Positions 14,586 through 22,120 of a DNA stretch of 36,886 nt are shown piece after piece. Every line of letters begins with the position of its first letter. Position 1 is the stretch's first letter. The stretch spans positions 1-36,886 of the forward strand of contig WHTW01000072.1 of assembly GCA_009377525.1 (NCBI GenBank). The letters run 5' to 3'. The DNA comes from Rhodospirillales bacterium. Lineage in GTDB: Bacteria > Pseudomonadota > Alphaproteobacteria > Reyranellales > Reyranellaceae. A program made the translations under genes and the position numbers. The notes below the pieces were generated by a model. It saw nothing but the letters and a program-made list of their open reading frames with translations. It was not told the DNA's origin and searched no databases.

Positions 14586-15362
14586 CTATCCCGGTTTGCG
14601 CCCAAGGAACGGATATCCGTAAACCTCGAACCGCCGCGCATTCTTTTCGCCGGAGGCTCCGCCGAATGTGTCGGCCGGCGTGCCGATCTGCACGTCGACG
14701 AAGCCGATTTCCTGCATGATCGCCCGCCAGCCTTCGCACGGAAGGCCACCGGCAATTCAAGCCGTCCAAAGATCGATGTTCTGGACGGCAGAAGCAGGGA
14801 CAGGTTTGCTGTTGGCAATGTCGGCGAATTGCAGATGTCCGCCCGGGCGCAGTACGCGCCAGATCTCCTTGAACACCTGCTTCTTGTCGACGCACAGGTT
14901 GATGACGCCATTGCTGATGACGACGTCGGCCCAGCCATCCGGCACGGGCATCTCCTCCAACAGGCCCTCGCGGAACTCGACCTGATCGAGATCCATCGCC
15001 CGAGCCGAGGCGCGCGACTTGGCGAGCATTTCCGGCAGCATGTCGATGCCAACCACTCGTCCGCGCGGACCCACCTGCCTCGCCGCGACGAAGCAATCGA
15101 AGCCGGCGCCCGATCCTGCGTCGACTACTTTCTCTCCGGGTACGAACTGCCTGAGCGAGAAGGGATTGGCGACGCCGGCGAACGATTCGACCGCCGCATC
15201 GGGCAGGCTGTCCACCATGGCTGCGTCGTAACCCAGGCGCTTCGCCAGTGGCCTGCCGGTGTGGAAGTGGTATTCGCCATGAGGATTGCTGGCGACATCG
15301 CGATATTTGTTCTTGACCTCTTCTCGCAGCGAGGCCGCATCGACAGGCAGCTCTGCATCCAT
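14586..15362 (-). CDS. ArsM-like SAM methyltransferase, predicted selenoprotein (in-frame TGA)
   Basis: This is a 258-residue protein if the TGA at 14759-14757 is read as selenocysteine (residue 202), and 201 residues otherwise. The SAM site is VVDAGSGAGFDCFVAARQVGPRGRVVGID, followed by GLLEEMPVPDGWADVVISNGVINL and WRVLRPGGHLQFADI. The TGA follows IDLWTA and precedes IAGGLP, where ArsM-type enzymes have a catalytic Cys (pattern C-I/V-A-G-A/G-L). The frame continues through GFVDVQIGTPADTFGG to RRFEVYGYPFLGRKPG and TAG. A second ArsM cysteine (NCVINL) is Gly here (NGVINL), so the substrate may not be arsenite. AAGGAGG lies just before the ATG. A nonsense pseudogene is the main alternative. Confidence 0.8.
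14724..14752 (-). promoter_or_regulatory. Candidate bacterial SECIS hairpin downstream of the TGA codon
   Basis: In the mRNA the bases 5-33 after UGA fold as CCG / mismatch / two G-U pairs / GCCUUC - loop CGUGC - GAAGGC and on down. The loop starts 17 nt after UGA, with G as its second base. This fits the general rules for bacterial SECIS elements (short apical loop with an early G, roughly 16-37 nt from UGA). Confidence 0.6.
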
Positions 15363-15394
15363 GAAAGCCTCCTTGGTGCTGTTGTCATTCGCAC

Positions 15395-15423
15395 TTGACA
15401 GGATCCAACGCAAATACAATCAT
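15395..15423 (+). promoter_or_regulatory. Promoter candidate for the metallo-hydrolase operon
   Basis: A perfect TTGACA -35 box (15395-15400) is followed by a 17-bp spacer and AATCAT (15418-15423), a weak -10. The -10 overlaps the 15419-15444 dyad, which would permit repression. Confidence 0.45.
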
Positions 15424-15444
15424 TCAACATAATAATTGAATGAT
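15419..15444. promoter_or_regulatory. Dyad operator between methyltransferase and metallo-hydrolase genes
   Basis: ATCATTCAA (15419-15427) and TTGAATGAT (15436-15444) are perfect 9-bp arms with an 8-bp AT-rich spacer. It lies in the 100-bp divergent region and shares the TTGAATGA half-site with the leader of the ArsR-rhodanese gene, the likely binding protein. Confidence 0.65.
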
Positions 15445-15462
15445 GGCACAAATAGGGCGGTC

Positions 15463-16197
15463 ATGATCCTGCGTCCATTTCTGCACGCCGCCCCGGTGGC
15501 GATCTCCTACCTCTTCGGCTGTGGAGGGAAGGCTTCGGCTGCCGTCGTCGATCCGGTCGGCGACATCGCGCCCTATCTCGCCACTGCCGAAGCGACCGGC
15601 ATGCGCATCCTCTACGTCGTCGACACGCACATCCATGCCGACCACGTGTCGGCAGGCCGGCGCCTGGCCGATGCCGCGGGCGCGAAGTACGTCTTGTTCG
15701 CTGGCGCTGAGGCCGCGCCGCCATTCCATGGCGTCGGCGACCGGGGCATCCTGCCGCTCGGCAATGTCGCCGCCGAGATCCTCCATACGCCGGGACATAC
15801 GCCCGAGCATGTGTGCCTGCTGGTGACCGATCGCACACGGTCAGACGAGCCGTGGTTCGTACTGACCGGCCATACGCTGATGGTGGGCGATGTCGGTCGG
15901 ACCGAACTGGCGGGGACGACCGATGAGGGCGCACGGGTCCTCTTCCGCAGCCTGAAGTGCCTGAAGGCGCTGCCCGACCATGTGGAGGTGCTGCCCGGTG
16001 CCTTTTCTGGTTCGGTATGTGGACGGCGGCTGAGCGGCAAGCCTGCATCCACCATCGGCTTCGAACGCCGATACAATGCGGCTTTCCGTATTGAGGACGA
16101 GAGCACCTTTGTGCAGTTCTTGCGGGAGGATGTCCCGGTCCCGCCGCCGCGCGCGGCCGAGTTGCGCAGTATCAACGCCGGGCCGATGGCCGCGTAG
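15463..16197 (+). CDS. Metallo-beta-lactamase-fold hydrolase, persulfide-dioxygenase-like
   Basis: This 244-residue protein has the metal motif THIHADH (VVDTHIHADHVSAGRRLAD), HTPGHTPEHVCLLV and GDVGRTELAG, in the order of the ETHE1/Blh-type branch of the fold. ETHE1-like enzymes oxidise glutathione persulfide. Pairing with an ArsR-rhodanese regulator is a known theme for persulfide or sulfide defence. The start at 15463 (MILRPFLH) is 19 bp after the dyad; the first gene of the rightward operon is 14 bp before the next. A related MBL hydrolase activity cannot be excluded. Confidence 0.87.
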   Translation: MILRPFLHAAPVAISYLFGCGGKASAAVVDPVGDIAPYLATAEATGMRILYVVDTHIHADHVSAGRRLADAAGAKYVLFAGAEAAPPFHGVGDRGILPLGNVAAEILHTPGHTPEHVCLLVTDRTRSDEPWFVLTGHTLMVGDVGRTELAGTTDEGARVLFRSLKCLKALPDHVEVLPGAFSGSVCGRRLSGKPASTIGFERRYNAAFRIEDESTFVQFLREDVPVPPPRAAELRSINAGPMAA

Positions 16198-16211
16198 TCA
16201 GCTGGCGCCAC

Positions 16212-16913
16212 ATGAGCGAGGCGGAATCACCAACGGCCATCGGGCCACAAGCCTATGCCGGCTGGCGCGCGACGGCACTCGGCACCATCACCGAAACGAT
16301 CGAACAGCGTGTCGTTCTCGACATGATGGGCGGCCTTGTCGGGATCCGTCTGCTCGACGTCGGCTGCGGCGATGGCGCGCTGATCTGCGCCGCCGCGGCC
16401 CGCGGCGCCATTGTGGCGGGCGTCGATGCTGATTCAACCATGCTCACCGCCGCGCGGCAACGAATGGCTCAAGCCGGCTTCGAGGTCACCCTTCGCGAGG
16501 GACGGGTGGAAGAACTGCCCTTTCCCGACGACAGCTTCGACGTTGTCGCGTCCGTCACGGTCCTCTGCTTCGTAGGCGACGCGGAGCGCGCCGTTCGCGA
16601 GATGGCGCGAGGGCTGCGGCCTGGCGGGCGTCTGGTAATCGGCGAGCTCGGACGATGGAGCACCTGGGCGGCGTTGCGTCGTGTGCGGGGCTGGCTCGGC
16701 TCGACGACCTGGCGAGCAGCACGGTTTCGAACCCCAGGCGAGCTGCGCACGCTTCTCCAGCAGGCAGGATTGTCGGTCACGGCAATCCAGGGTGCCATCT
16801 ACTACCCGCCCGCCAACTTGTTCGCACGCCTTCTCGCGCCGCTCGATCCTTGGCTCGGCAGCCTGACGCGGCTCGGCGCAGCGTTCATCGCACTCGGCGC
16901 AGTCAAGCCATGA
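16212..16913 (+). CDS. Class I SAM-dependent methyltransferase
   Basis: This 233-residue protein has motif I IRLLDVGCGDGALICAAAARGAIVAGVDAD, then LREGRVEELPFPDDSFDVVASVTVLCFV and MARGLRPGGRLVIGELGRW, of the UbiE/Methyltransf_11 type. The C-terminus has a hydrophobic stretch (NLFARLLAPLDPWLG...LGAAFIALGAV), possibly membrane-associated. It sits 14 bp after the metallo-hydrolase and overlaps the MFS gene (ATGA). It is distinct from the TGA-containing methyltransferase on the other strand. Substrate unknown; a sulfur, selenium or arsenic nucleophile is possible from context. Confidence 0.88.
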   Translation: MSEAESPTAIGPQAYAGWRATALGTITETIEQRVVLDMMGGLVGIRLLDVGCGDGALICAAAARGAIVAGVDADSTMLTAARQRMAQAGFEVTLREGRVEELPFPDDSFDVVASVTVLCFVGDAERAVREMARGLRPGGRLVIGELGRWSTWAALRRVRGWLGSTTWRAARFRTPGELRTLLQQAGLSVTAIQGAIYYPPANLFARLLAPLDPWLGSLTRLGAAFIALGAVKP

Positions 16914-18145
16914 CCGCATCGGAAGGATCGTCCGGCATCCGGCTCGGCCTGCGCGAGAACTGGCGGCAGTTTTCGTTGCTCGTCCTCGTGAATGCGTTCG
17001 TCGGTGGCATGGTGGGAATGGAGCGTACGGTGGTGCCGCTGATAGGCGCCGAGGAGTTCGACATCGCGTCGACCACCATCGTGGTGTCCTTCATCGTTAG
17101 CTTCGGCATCATCAAAGCCGTCGCCAACCTCGTCTCGGGACATTTCGCGGACATCTACGGCCGCAAGCACATGCTGATCCTGGGGTGGCTGATCGGGCTG
17201 CCGACGCCGTTCATGATCGCTTGGGCGCCGAGCTGGGGCTGGGTGATCGCCGCCAATGCGCTGCTTGGCATCAACCAGGGCTTCGCCTGGTCGATGACGG
17301 TCATCATGAAGGTCGACCTGGTTGGACCCAAGTCGCGCGGGCTCGCCGTAGGCCTCAACGAATTTGCGGGCTACCTGTCTGTCGGCTTGACGGCCTTCCT
17401 GACGGGCTACATCGCCCAGCGCTATGGGCTGCGGCCGGAGCCGTTCTACCTTGGCATCGGCTATGCCGTGCTGGGCCTCGCTCTCTCCGTACTGCTTGTC
17501 CGCGACACTCGCGAACATGTGCGACTGGAGATCAGCCAGCACGCGGCGACGACGGAAACATTGCGATTCTGGGAGATCTTCCGCCGCGCCTCGTTCGGTG
17601 ACCGCAACTTGTTCGCCGCCTCCCAGGCCGGTCTGGTCAATAATCTGAACGATGGAATGAGCTGGGGAATCTTCCCGCTCTTCTTCGCCGGCTTTGGTCT
17701 CGGCGTCGAACGGATCGGCATTCTCAAGGCAATCTATCCCGTCGTGTGGGGCGTCCTTCAGACCGTGACAGGTCCCTTGAGTGATCGGTGGGGCCGCAAA
17801 GGCTTGATCGTGGCGGGCATGTGGGTTCAAGCGGCTGGATTGCTCTTGACCGCATTTACCCAAAGCTTCGGCTGGTGGTTCCTCGCCAGCATGCTGCTCG
17901 GCCTCGGCACGGCCATGGTCTATCCCACGCTCATCGCGGCCGTCTCTGACGCCTCGCACCCGTCGTGGCGAGCACGCTCGCTCAGCGTCTACCGGTTCTG
18001 GCGCGACCTGGGCTATGCGATCGGCGCGCTCGCGGCCGGTGTCATGACCGACTTGTTCGGCGCCGCCTGGGCGATCGCTGCCATCGGCGTTCTCACCTTC
18101 ATCTCCGGAGCGGTGGTGGCAGCGTCAATGAGTGAGCGCCGCTAA
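16910..18145 (+). CDS. MFS transporter
   Basis: This 411-residue protein has about 12 hydrophobic segments. The loop 2-3 signature GHFADIYGRKHMLILGW and the second-half counterpart GPLSDRWGRKGLIVAG identify the Major Facilitator Superfamily. The ATG overlaps the methyltransferase stop by 4 bp, and its TAA stop shares a base with the next ATG (TAATG), so translation is coupled on both sides. It is probably an exporter of a methylated or otherwise processed product made by this operon, inferred from position. Confidence 0.92.
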   Translation: MTASEGSSGIRLGLRENWRQFSLLVLVNAFVGGMVGMERTVVPLIGAEEFDIASTTIVVSFIVSFGIIKAVANLVSGHFADIYGRKHMLILGWLIGLPTPFMIAWAPSWGWVIAANALLGINQGFAWSMTVIMKVDLVGPKSRGLAVGLNEFAGYLSVGLTAFLTGYIAQRYGLRPEPFYLGIGYAVLGLALSVLLVRDTREHVRLEISQHAATTETLRFWEIFRRASFGDRNLFAASQAGLVNNLNDGMSWGIFPLFFAGFGLGVERIGILKAIYPVVWGVLQTVTGPLSDRWGRKGLIVAGMWVQAAGLLLTAFTQSFGWWFLASMLLGLGTAMVYPTLIAAVSDASHPSWRARSLSVYRFWRDLGYAIGALAAGVMTDLFGAAWAIAAIGVLTFISGAVVAASMSERR

Positions 18146-18969
18146 TGGCAGCGAATGGAGACCGGGATTCGCGTCCGCCCATTCTACGCGGCAAGAACCA
18201 CCGCGCGCCCTCCGTGTTCACACCCGACGCCTTGCTGAGGGAGGCGCGACGGCAGAAGAATATCGAGGCCGGCCCGGTGCCGGAGATTTGCCTCCTCGAT
18301 CCGGATGGCGACATCGTTCGCCATTTGCGCACCTCCGGCCGTGCCCGTCGCCATGCCCGCTGGGCCTGTTATCACACAGAGCTTCATGCTTTTGACGATA
18401 GTGACATCGAGTTCGGCATCGTCGGTCACGCCGTCGGTTCGGCCTTTGCCGTTCTGGTCGCGGAGCAACTGTTCGCCTCCGGCTGCAGGCTTCTGATCAG
18501 CATGACCTCGGCAGGCCAGATCGTGCCGATACGCACGCCACCCTACTTCATCGTCATCGACAGGGCTCTGCGGGACGAAGGCACCAGCTATCACTATCTT
18601 CCCGCAACCGACTACAGCCCTGCCAATGAAGGGCTCGTCAGCCTCGCACGCAATTCACTGGAGGCTGCCGGGATCGTCGTGCAGATCGGGGCGACGTGGA
18701 CCACGGATGCGCCGTTCCGGGAGACGGCCGAAGCCATCGAAGCGGCAAGGGAACAGGGTATCCTGGCTGTCGAGATGGAGGCTGCCGCCCTCTACGCCTT
18801 TGCCGCTGTTCGCGAGGTTCCCGTGCTCTGCTTCGCCCACGTCACCAACCAGATGGGTCAGATCGCAGGAGACTTCGAAAAAGGCGTCGCTGAGGGTGCG
18901 CAGGAGTCGCTCCGCGTGGTGGCCAAGGTGGCTCATCGGTGGCGCAAAGGCAGAGCGCAGCCAAGGTAG
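18145..18969 (+). CDS. Nucleoside phosphorylase (PNP/UDP family)
   Basis: This 274-residue protein belongs to the PNP_UDP_1 fold: EICLLDPDGDIVRHLR, FGIVGHAVGSAFAVLVAEQLFASGCRLLISMTSAGQI, PATDYSPANEGL, and the ribose-binding EMEAAALYAFA (VEMEAAALYAFAAVREVPVLCFAHVTNQMG). It begins in the last base of the MFS stop. Family members split nucleosides by phosphorolysis. Next to methyltransferases it could recycle SAM by-products, or cleave an unusual nucleoside such as those known in arsenosugar pathways. Both are inference. It is the last gene of the 15463-18969 operon. Confidence 0.87.
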   Translation: MAANGDRDSRPPILRGKNHRAPSVFTPDALLREARRQKNIEAGPVPEICLLDPDGDIVRHLRTSGRARRHARWACYHTELHAFDDSDIEFGIVGHAVGSAFAVLVAEQLFASGCRLLISMTSAGQIVPIRTPPYFIVIDRALRDEGTSYHYLPATDYSPANEGLVSLARNSLEAAGIVVQIGATWTTDAPFRETAEAIEAAREQGILAVEMEAAALYAFAAVREVPVLCFAHVTNQMGQIAGDFEKGVAEGAQESLRVVAKVAHRWRKGRAQPR

Positions 18970-19059
18970 TCTGCTGCCATCCCCAGCAGCCTACGCCGGC
19001 AATGATCAGCCAAATGGGGTCGATGCGACGGGTTGGTAGCCAACTGGAGTGCTTGGTGC

Positions 19060-19908
19060 CTAGTTCTGCTTGATGCGCGTGAGGGCAATCCCGCACACGA
19101 CAAGCGCAGCAGAGATAAAGCGCCACACGCCAAGCCCTTCCTTCAGGATCAGGACGGAAATGGCCGCGGCAAACAGCACGCTCGTCTCCCGGAGCGCCGA
19201 CACCATGCCCAAGGGCGCGTGCGCCAAGGCCCACACGGCAATCCAGTAGGCGCCCACCTGCATGACGGCGGCGATGCCGGGAAGCACAAGACCGGACCGC
19301 GCGACACTGACGATCGCCCGCCGTTTCCATGGCAGGGCGATGAGGAAGGTCAGCAATCCATCGCCGATGGTCAGCCAAACGGCAAAGCTCATGGCTGACG
19401 ATGTCTGGCGGGCGCCAAGGCCATCTACCATCGTGTAGGAGGCAATGCAGACGCCTGTCGCCAGGGCAAACAGGACGGACCTCGGGTTCTTCGTGATGCC
19501 GGTCCCTTGATCGAACGACAGCGCCATGACGCCGACGGCCAGGCAGATGACACCGAGCAGTGGAATGAAGCCGAGCGTCTCGCCCGCGAATACGAAAGCT
19601 GCAGCGGTCACGAGAAGGGGCGCCGAGCCGCGCGCGATCGGATAGACCTGCCCAAGGTCGCCGTAGTTGTAGGCAATCGGCAGCATGAAATGATAGGCGG
19701 TGTGCAGCACGATCGCCGCGATCAAGAATGGCCAGCACGCGGGGTCGGGAAAGCCGACGAAGGGCACCAGGACAAACGAAAGCACGGCGCCGGCCAACGC
19801 GATGATCGCCATGACCGCAATGCGATCGCCGCTGACCTTGACCAAAGCGTTCCAGCTCGCATTCAAGGCGGCAGCGCACAGGACCAGCAGAACGAGATCG
19901 ACTGTCAT
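19060..19908 (-). CDS. EamA/DMT-family transporter
   Basis: This 282-residue protein has ten hydrophobic segments and two EamA repeats. The first begins CAAALNASWNALVKVSGD; the second has ...FAAAISVLILKEGLGVWRFISAALVVCGIAL, with the conserved 'KEGLG' ending typical of the family. The C-terminus is positively charged. It is convergent with the nucleoside phosphorylase gene (90-bp gap) and 16 bp downstream of the YaiI-like gene on the same strand, so the two may be cotranscribed. Substrate unknown. Confidence 0.9.
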   Translation of the reverse strand: MTVDLVLLVLCAAALNASWNALVKVSGDRIAVMAIIALAGAVLSFVLVPFVGFPDPACWPFLIAAIVLHTAYHFMLPIAYNYGDLGQVYPIARGSAPLLVTAAAFVFAGETLGFIPLLGVICLAVGVMALSFDQGTGITKNPRSVLFALATGVCIASYTMVDGLGARQTSSAMSFAVWLTIGDGLLTFLIALPWKRRAIVSVARSGLVLPGIAAVMQVGAYWIAVWALAHAPLGMVSALRETSVLFAAAISVLILKEGLGVWRFISAALVVCGIALTRIKQN

Positions 19909-19924
19909 GGCTGGAAACTCCTTG

Positions 19925-20380
19925 TCAGATACGCTGCCGGCGTAGCTTCTGGATAGCCTCGTCGAGCGCCGACAGAAAGCGCGAGCGGTCGCGCGGCGTC
20001 ATCGGCTTGGGCCCGCCGGTGACCTCGCCCATGGCGCGCAGGTTGGACATCAATTCACGATTGGCCATCGCCATGCCGATCGAGGCGGCGGTGAAGGGCA
20101 CGCCGGTGTTGCCGATGACCGCCGCCCCCGCCTTCAGGCCGCGGTCGGCGAGCGGGATGTCGGCGGTGACGACGATGTCGCCTGGTCCGGCGCGCTCGGC
20201 GATCCAATTGTCGGCGGCGTCGAAGCTGTCGCTCACGACCACCAGCTCGATGCCGGGATCGCGCGGCACGTTCAGGTAGGCGTTGCTGACGACGTGGACC
20301 TTCAAACCATAGCGCCCGGCGACGCGATAGATCTCATTCTTGACGGGGCAGGCGTCGGCGTCGACGTAGATCGCGGTCAT
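19925..20380 (-). CDS. YaiI/YqxD family protein (DUF188)
   Basis: This 151-residue protein starts MTAIYVDADACPVKNEIYRVAGRYG and continues VSNAYLNVPRDPGIELVVVSDSFDAADNWIAERAGPGDIVVTADIPLADR, GAAVIGNTG and ALDEAIQKLRRQR. This is the complete YaiI/DUF188 pattern with conserved Asp residues of a PIN-like nuclease fold. I chose the ATG at 20380 because the family starts there. The function of the family is not established. Confidence 0.93.
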   Translation of the reverse strand: MTAIYVDADACPVKNEIYRVAGRYGLKVHVVSNAYLNVPRDPGIELVVVSDSFDAADNWIAERAGPGDIVVTADIPLADRGLKAGAAVIGNTGVPFTAASIGMAMANRELMSNLRAMGEVTGGPKPMTPRDRSRFLSALDEAIQKLRRQRI

Positions 20381-20419
20381 CGTGCGGTGAGAAGTCGGGC
20401 AGACCTGCCGCGCTGTCCA

Positions 20420-20459
20420 CCAAAAAAGAGACGCCGGCGGTTTGCAAACCGCCGGCGTC
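20420..20459 (-). terminator. Rho-independent terminator
   Basis: A perfect 30-bp palindrome at 20430-20459 (arms GACGCCGGCGGTTTG / CAAACCGCCGGCGTC) is followed on the minus strand by a run of six T (20427-20422). It ends transcription of the small secreted protein gene 20484-20846. Confidence 0.85.
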
Positions 20460-20483
20460 ATCACTTGCCCTGGGACTATGACC

Positions 20484-20846
20484 CTAGCGGGTCTGCGGCG
20501 AGATGATGTTGCCGCGGGCGTCGAGACGATTGCCTTCGCTGTCGTAGCGGAAGCCGAATTCGTCCTTGAACGCCGCCTGACGTGGGCCGGTCTGGGCCGG
20601 CATCGGCGCCATCTGAGGAGCCTGTGGGGCCATCTGCATCTGCGGGGCCGTCGCCATATTGGTGTTCATCGGCGCCCCGGAACCCGAGGCCGGTCCTGGC
20701 TGGTCGCCGGGCTGGCGTACCCAGTCATTGCGGCCGATCAACGGACGGCCTTGGGGATCGGTGGGCTCGCCGGCGGGTATGGGCTGTTGGGCATAGGACA
20801 CGCCGGCCGTGGCGACGAGCGCGAGGGTGAGCAACACGCGTTGCAT
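20484..20846 (-). CDS. Small secreted Met/Gln/Pro-rich protein
   Basis: This 120-residue protein has a clear signal peptide (MQRVLLTLALVATAGVSYA, cleavage before QQPIPA). The mature part has a low-complexity stretch rich in Met, Ala, Pro and Gln (ATAPQMQMAPQAPQMAPMPAQ). It ends FKDEFGFRYDSEGNRLDARGNIISPQTR, a compact motif with 'YDSEGNRLDARG'. The start has AAGGAGG seven bases upstream. A strong terminator follows. I do not recognise the family; a periplasmic location is likely, and metal binding by the Met-rich stretch is only a guess. Confidence 0.8.
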   Translation of the reverse strand: MQRVLLTLALVATAGVSYAQQPIPAGEPTDPQGRPLIGRNDWVRQPGDQPGPASGSGAPMNTNMATAPQMQMAPQAPQMAPMPAQTGPRQAAFKDEFGFRYDSEGNRLDARGNIISPQTR

Positions 20847-20934
20847 GAGGCACCTCCTTCGAAAGTTGGATGCTCCCTCAACGCCTCCCGCCCGGCCCGG
20901 TTGCACTGCACACCGACCGCACTCGGGGTCACAG

Positions 20935-22038
20935 TCAGGTCAACACGGCAATCTTCTTGCGCTCGATCAGCTTGAAGTCGATGGCCGCCCCCAGTCCCGG
21001 CCCGTTGGGCACATGCACCATGCCGTCGCGGCCGACCGTGATGTCCTGCTCCAGGCCGTATTTCTGGGCGCCGTCGGGCAGCAGCACCTCGAAGAACTCG
21101 GTGTTCCGGATCGAGGCGATGACATGCAGGTTGGCGACGTTGTTCAGCGAATTGCCGCCGTGATGGACCTCGTAGTTCATGCGGAACGACTCGGCCAGGT
21201 GTGCTGCCTTCACCAGGGTGGTGATGCCGCCCTTCACGGCGACGTCGCCGCGCAGGTAGTCGGTGGCCTGCAGCATGATCCACGGCTGGTAGGAATCGAG
21301 GCCGGTGATGGGATACTCGGTGGCCATGATCGGGATCGAGATCTGCTGCTTCAGCTTCACGTAATTGTAGATGTCCTGGTCGGCGAGCGGATCTTCGTAC
21401 CAGTGGAAGTCCATCTCCTCGACGGCGCGGCCGACGCGCAGCGCCGCCGGATAGTCATAGGCCCAGGTCGAATCGAGCATGATGGTGAAGTCGCCGACGG
21501 CATTGCGCACCGCCTCGCAGACCTTGATGTCCTCGCGCCAGCGCGTCGGCGGATGAATCTTGTAGGCCGCCCAGCCTCCTTCCTTGAACTCGACGGCCTG
21601 CTCGGCGTACGCGCTGGCCGACGCCAGGACGGCGGAGCTGGCATAGGCCGGCACGGATTCACGATAGGTGCCGAGCAGGCGATGGATCGGCTGGCCGACC
21701 ACCTTCCCCAAAAGATCCCAGAGCGCCACGTCGACGGCGCCGATGGTGCGCACACCGGCCGGACGCTGGCGCTTCCAGAGATCGACGACCAGCGCTTCGC
21801 GATGCAGCGGATTGCGACTCATCAGCATGGGCTTGAGATGCGTGATCAGGCCCTGCCCGTCGATCGCCGCCGAATTCGACGCCGAGCCCAGGAAGGCGTG
21901 GCCCTCGACGCCGTCGTCAGTGGCGATGCGCAGAAGGCCAAGCGCGCTCGATCCGGCGAACCGGCTGTGCTGGCCGTATTGCGTCGGCGGGATGTCGTCC
22001 CAGGCGAACAGGGTCAGGCTGACGTCGGTGATCTTCAT
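20935..22038 (-). CDS. Mandelate racemase/muconate lactonizing enzyme family protein
   Basis: This 367-residue enolase-superfamily enzyme has the N-terminal capping domain starting MKITDVSLTLFAWDD. The barrel carries the catalytic K-x-H type motif AAYKIHPP, metal ligands in MLDSTWAYD, WYEDPL and MATEYP, and the late His in YEVHHGGNSLNN. The start is preceded by AAAAGGAT. It is divergent from the binding-protein gene (82-bp gap), which suggests a shared sugar-acid pathway. The exact substrate (an aldonate or aldarate dehydratase is typical) cannot be told. Confidence 0.9.
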   Translation of the reverse strand: MKITDVSLTLFAWDDIPPTQYGQHSRFAGSSALGLLRIATDDGVEGHAFLGSASNSAAIDGQGLITHLKPMLMSRNPLHREALVVDLWKRQRPAGVRTIGAVDVALWDLLGKVVGQPIHRLLGTYRESVPAYASSAVLASASAYAEQAVEFKEGGWAAYKIHPPTRWREDIKVCEAVRNAVGDFTIMLDSTWAYDYPAALRVGRAVEEMDFHWYEDPLADQDIYNYVKLKQQISIPIMATEYPITGLDSYQPWIMLQATDYLRGDVAVKGGITTLVKAAHLAESFRMNYEVHHGGNSLNNVANLHVIASIRNTEFFEVLLPDGAQKYGLEQDITVGRDGMVHVPNGPGLGAAIDFKLIERKKIAVLT

Positions 22039-22120
22039 GGTGCTATCCTTTTCCGGCAAACGAAAAGGCCGTTCGCCGCGTGCGCTTCGCTCCTCGGTGT
22101 CTTCAGTATAGACTGGCTTC

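Noticed and set aside
14401..15096. Explaining the short methyltransferase by a frameshift
   Set aside because: The two neighbouring frames downstream give no family-like sequence, whereas the original frame after TGA does, so it is a single stop codon and not an indel.
18842..19879. A 345-residue minus-strand frame overlapping the DMT transporter
   Set aside because: It is out of frame with the clear EamA protein and lacks membrane segments of its own.
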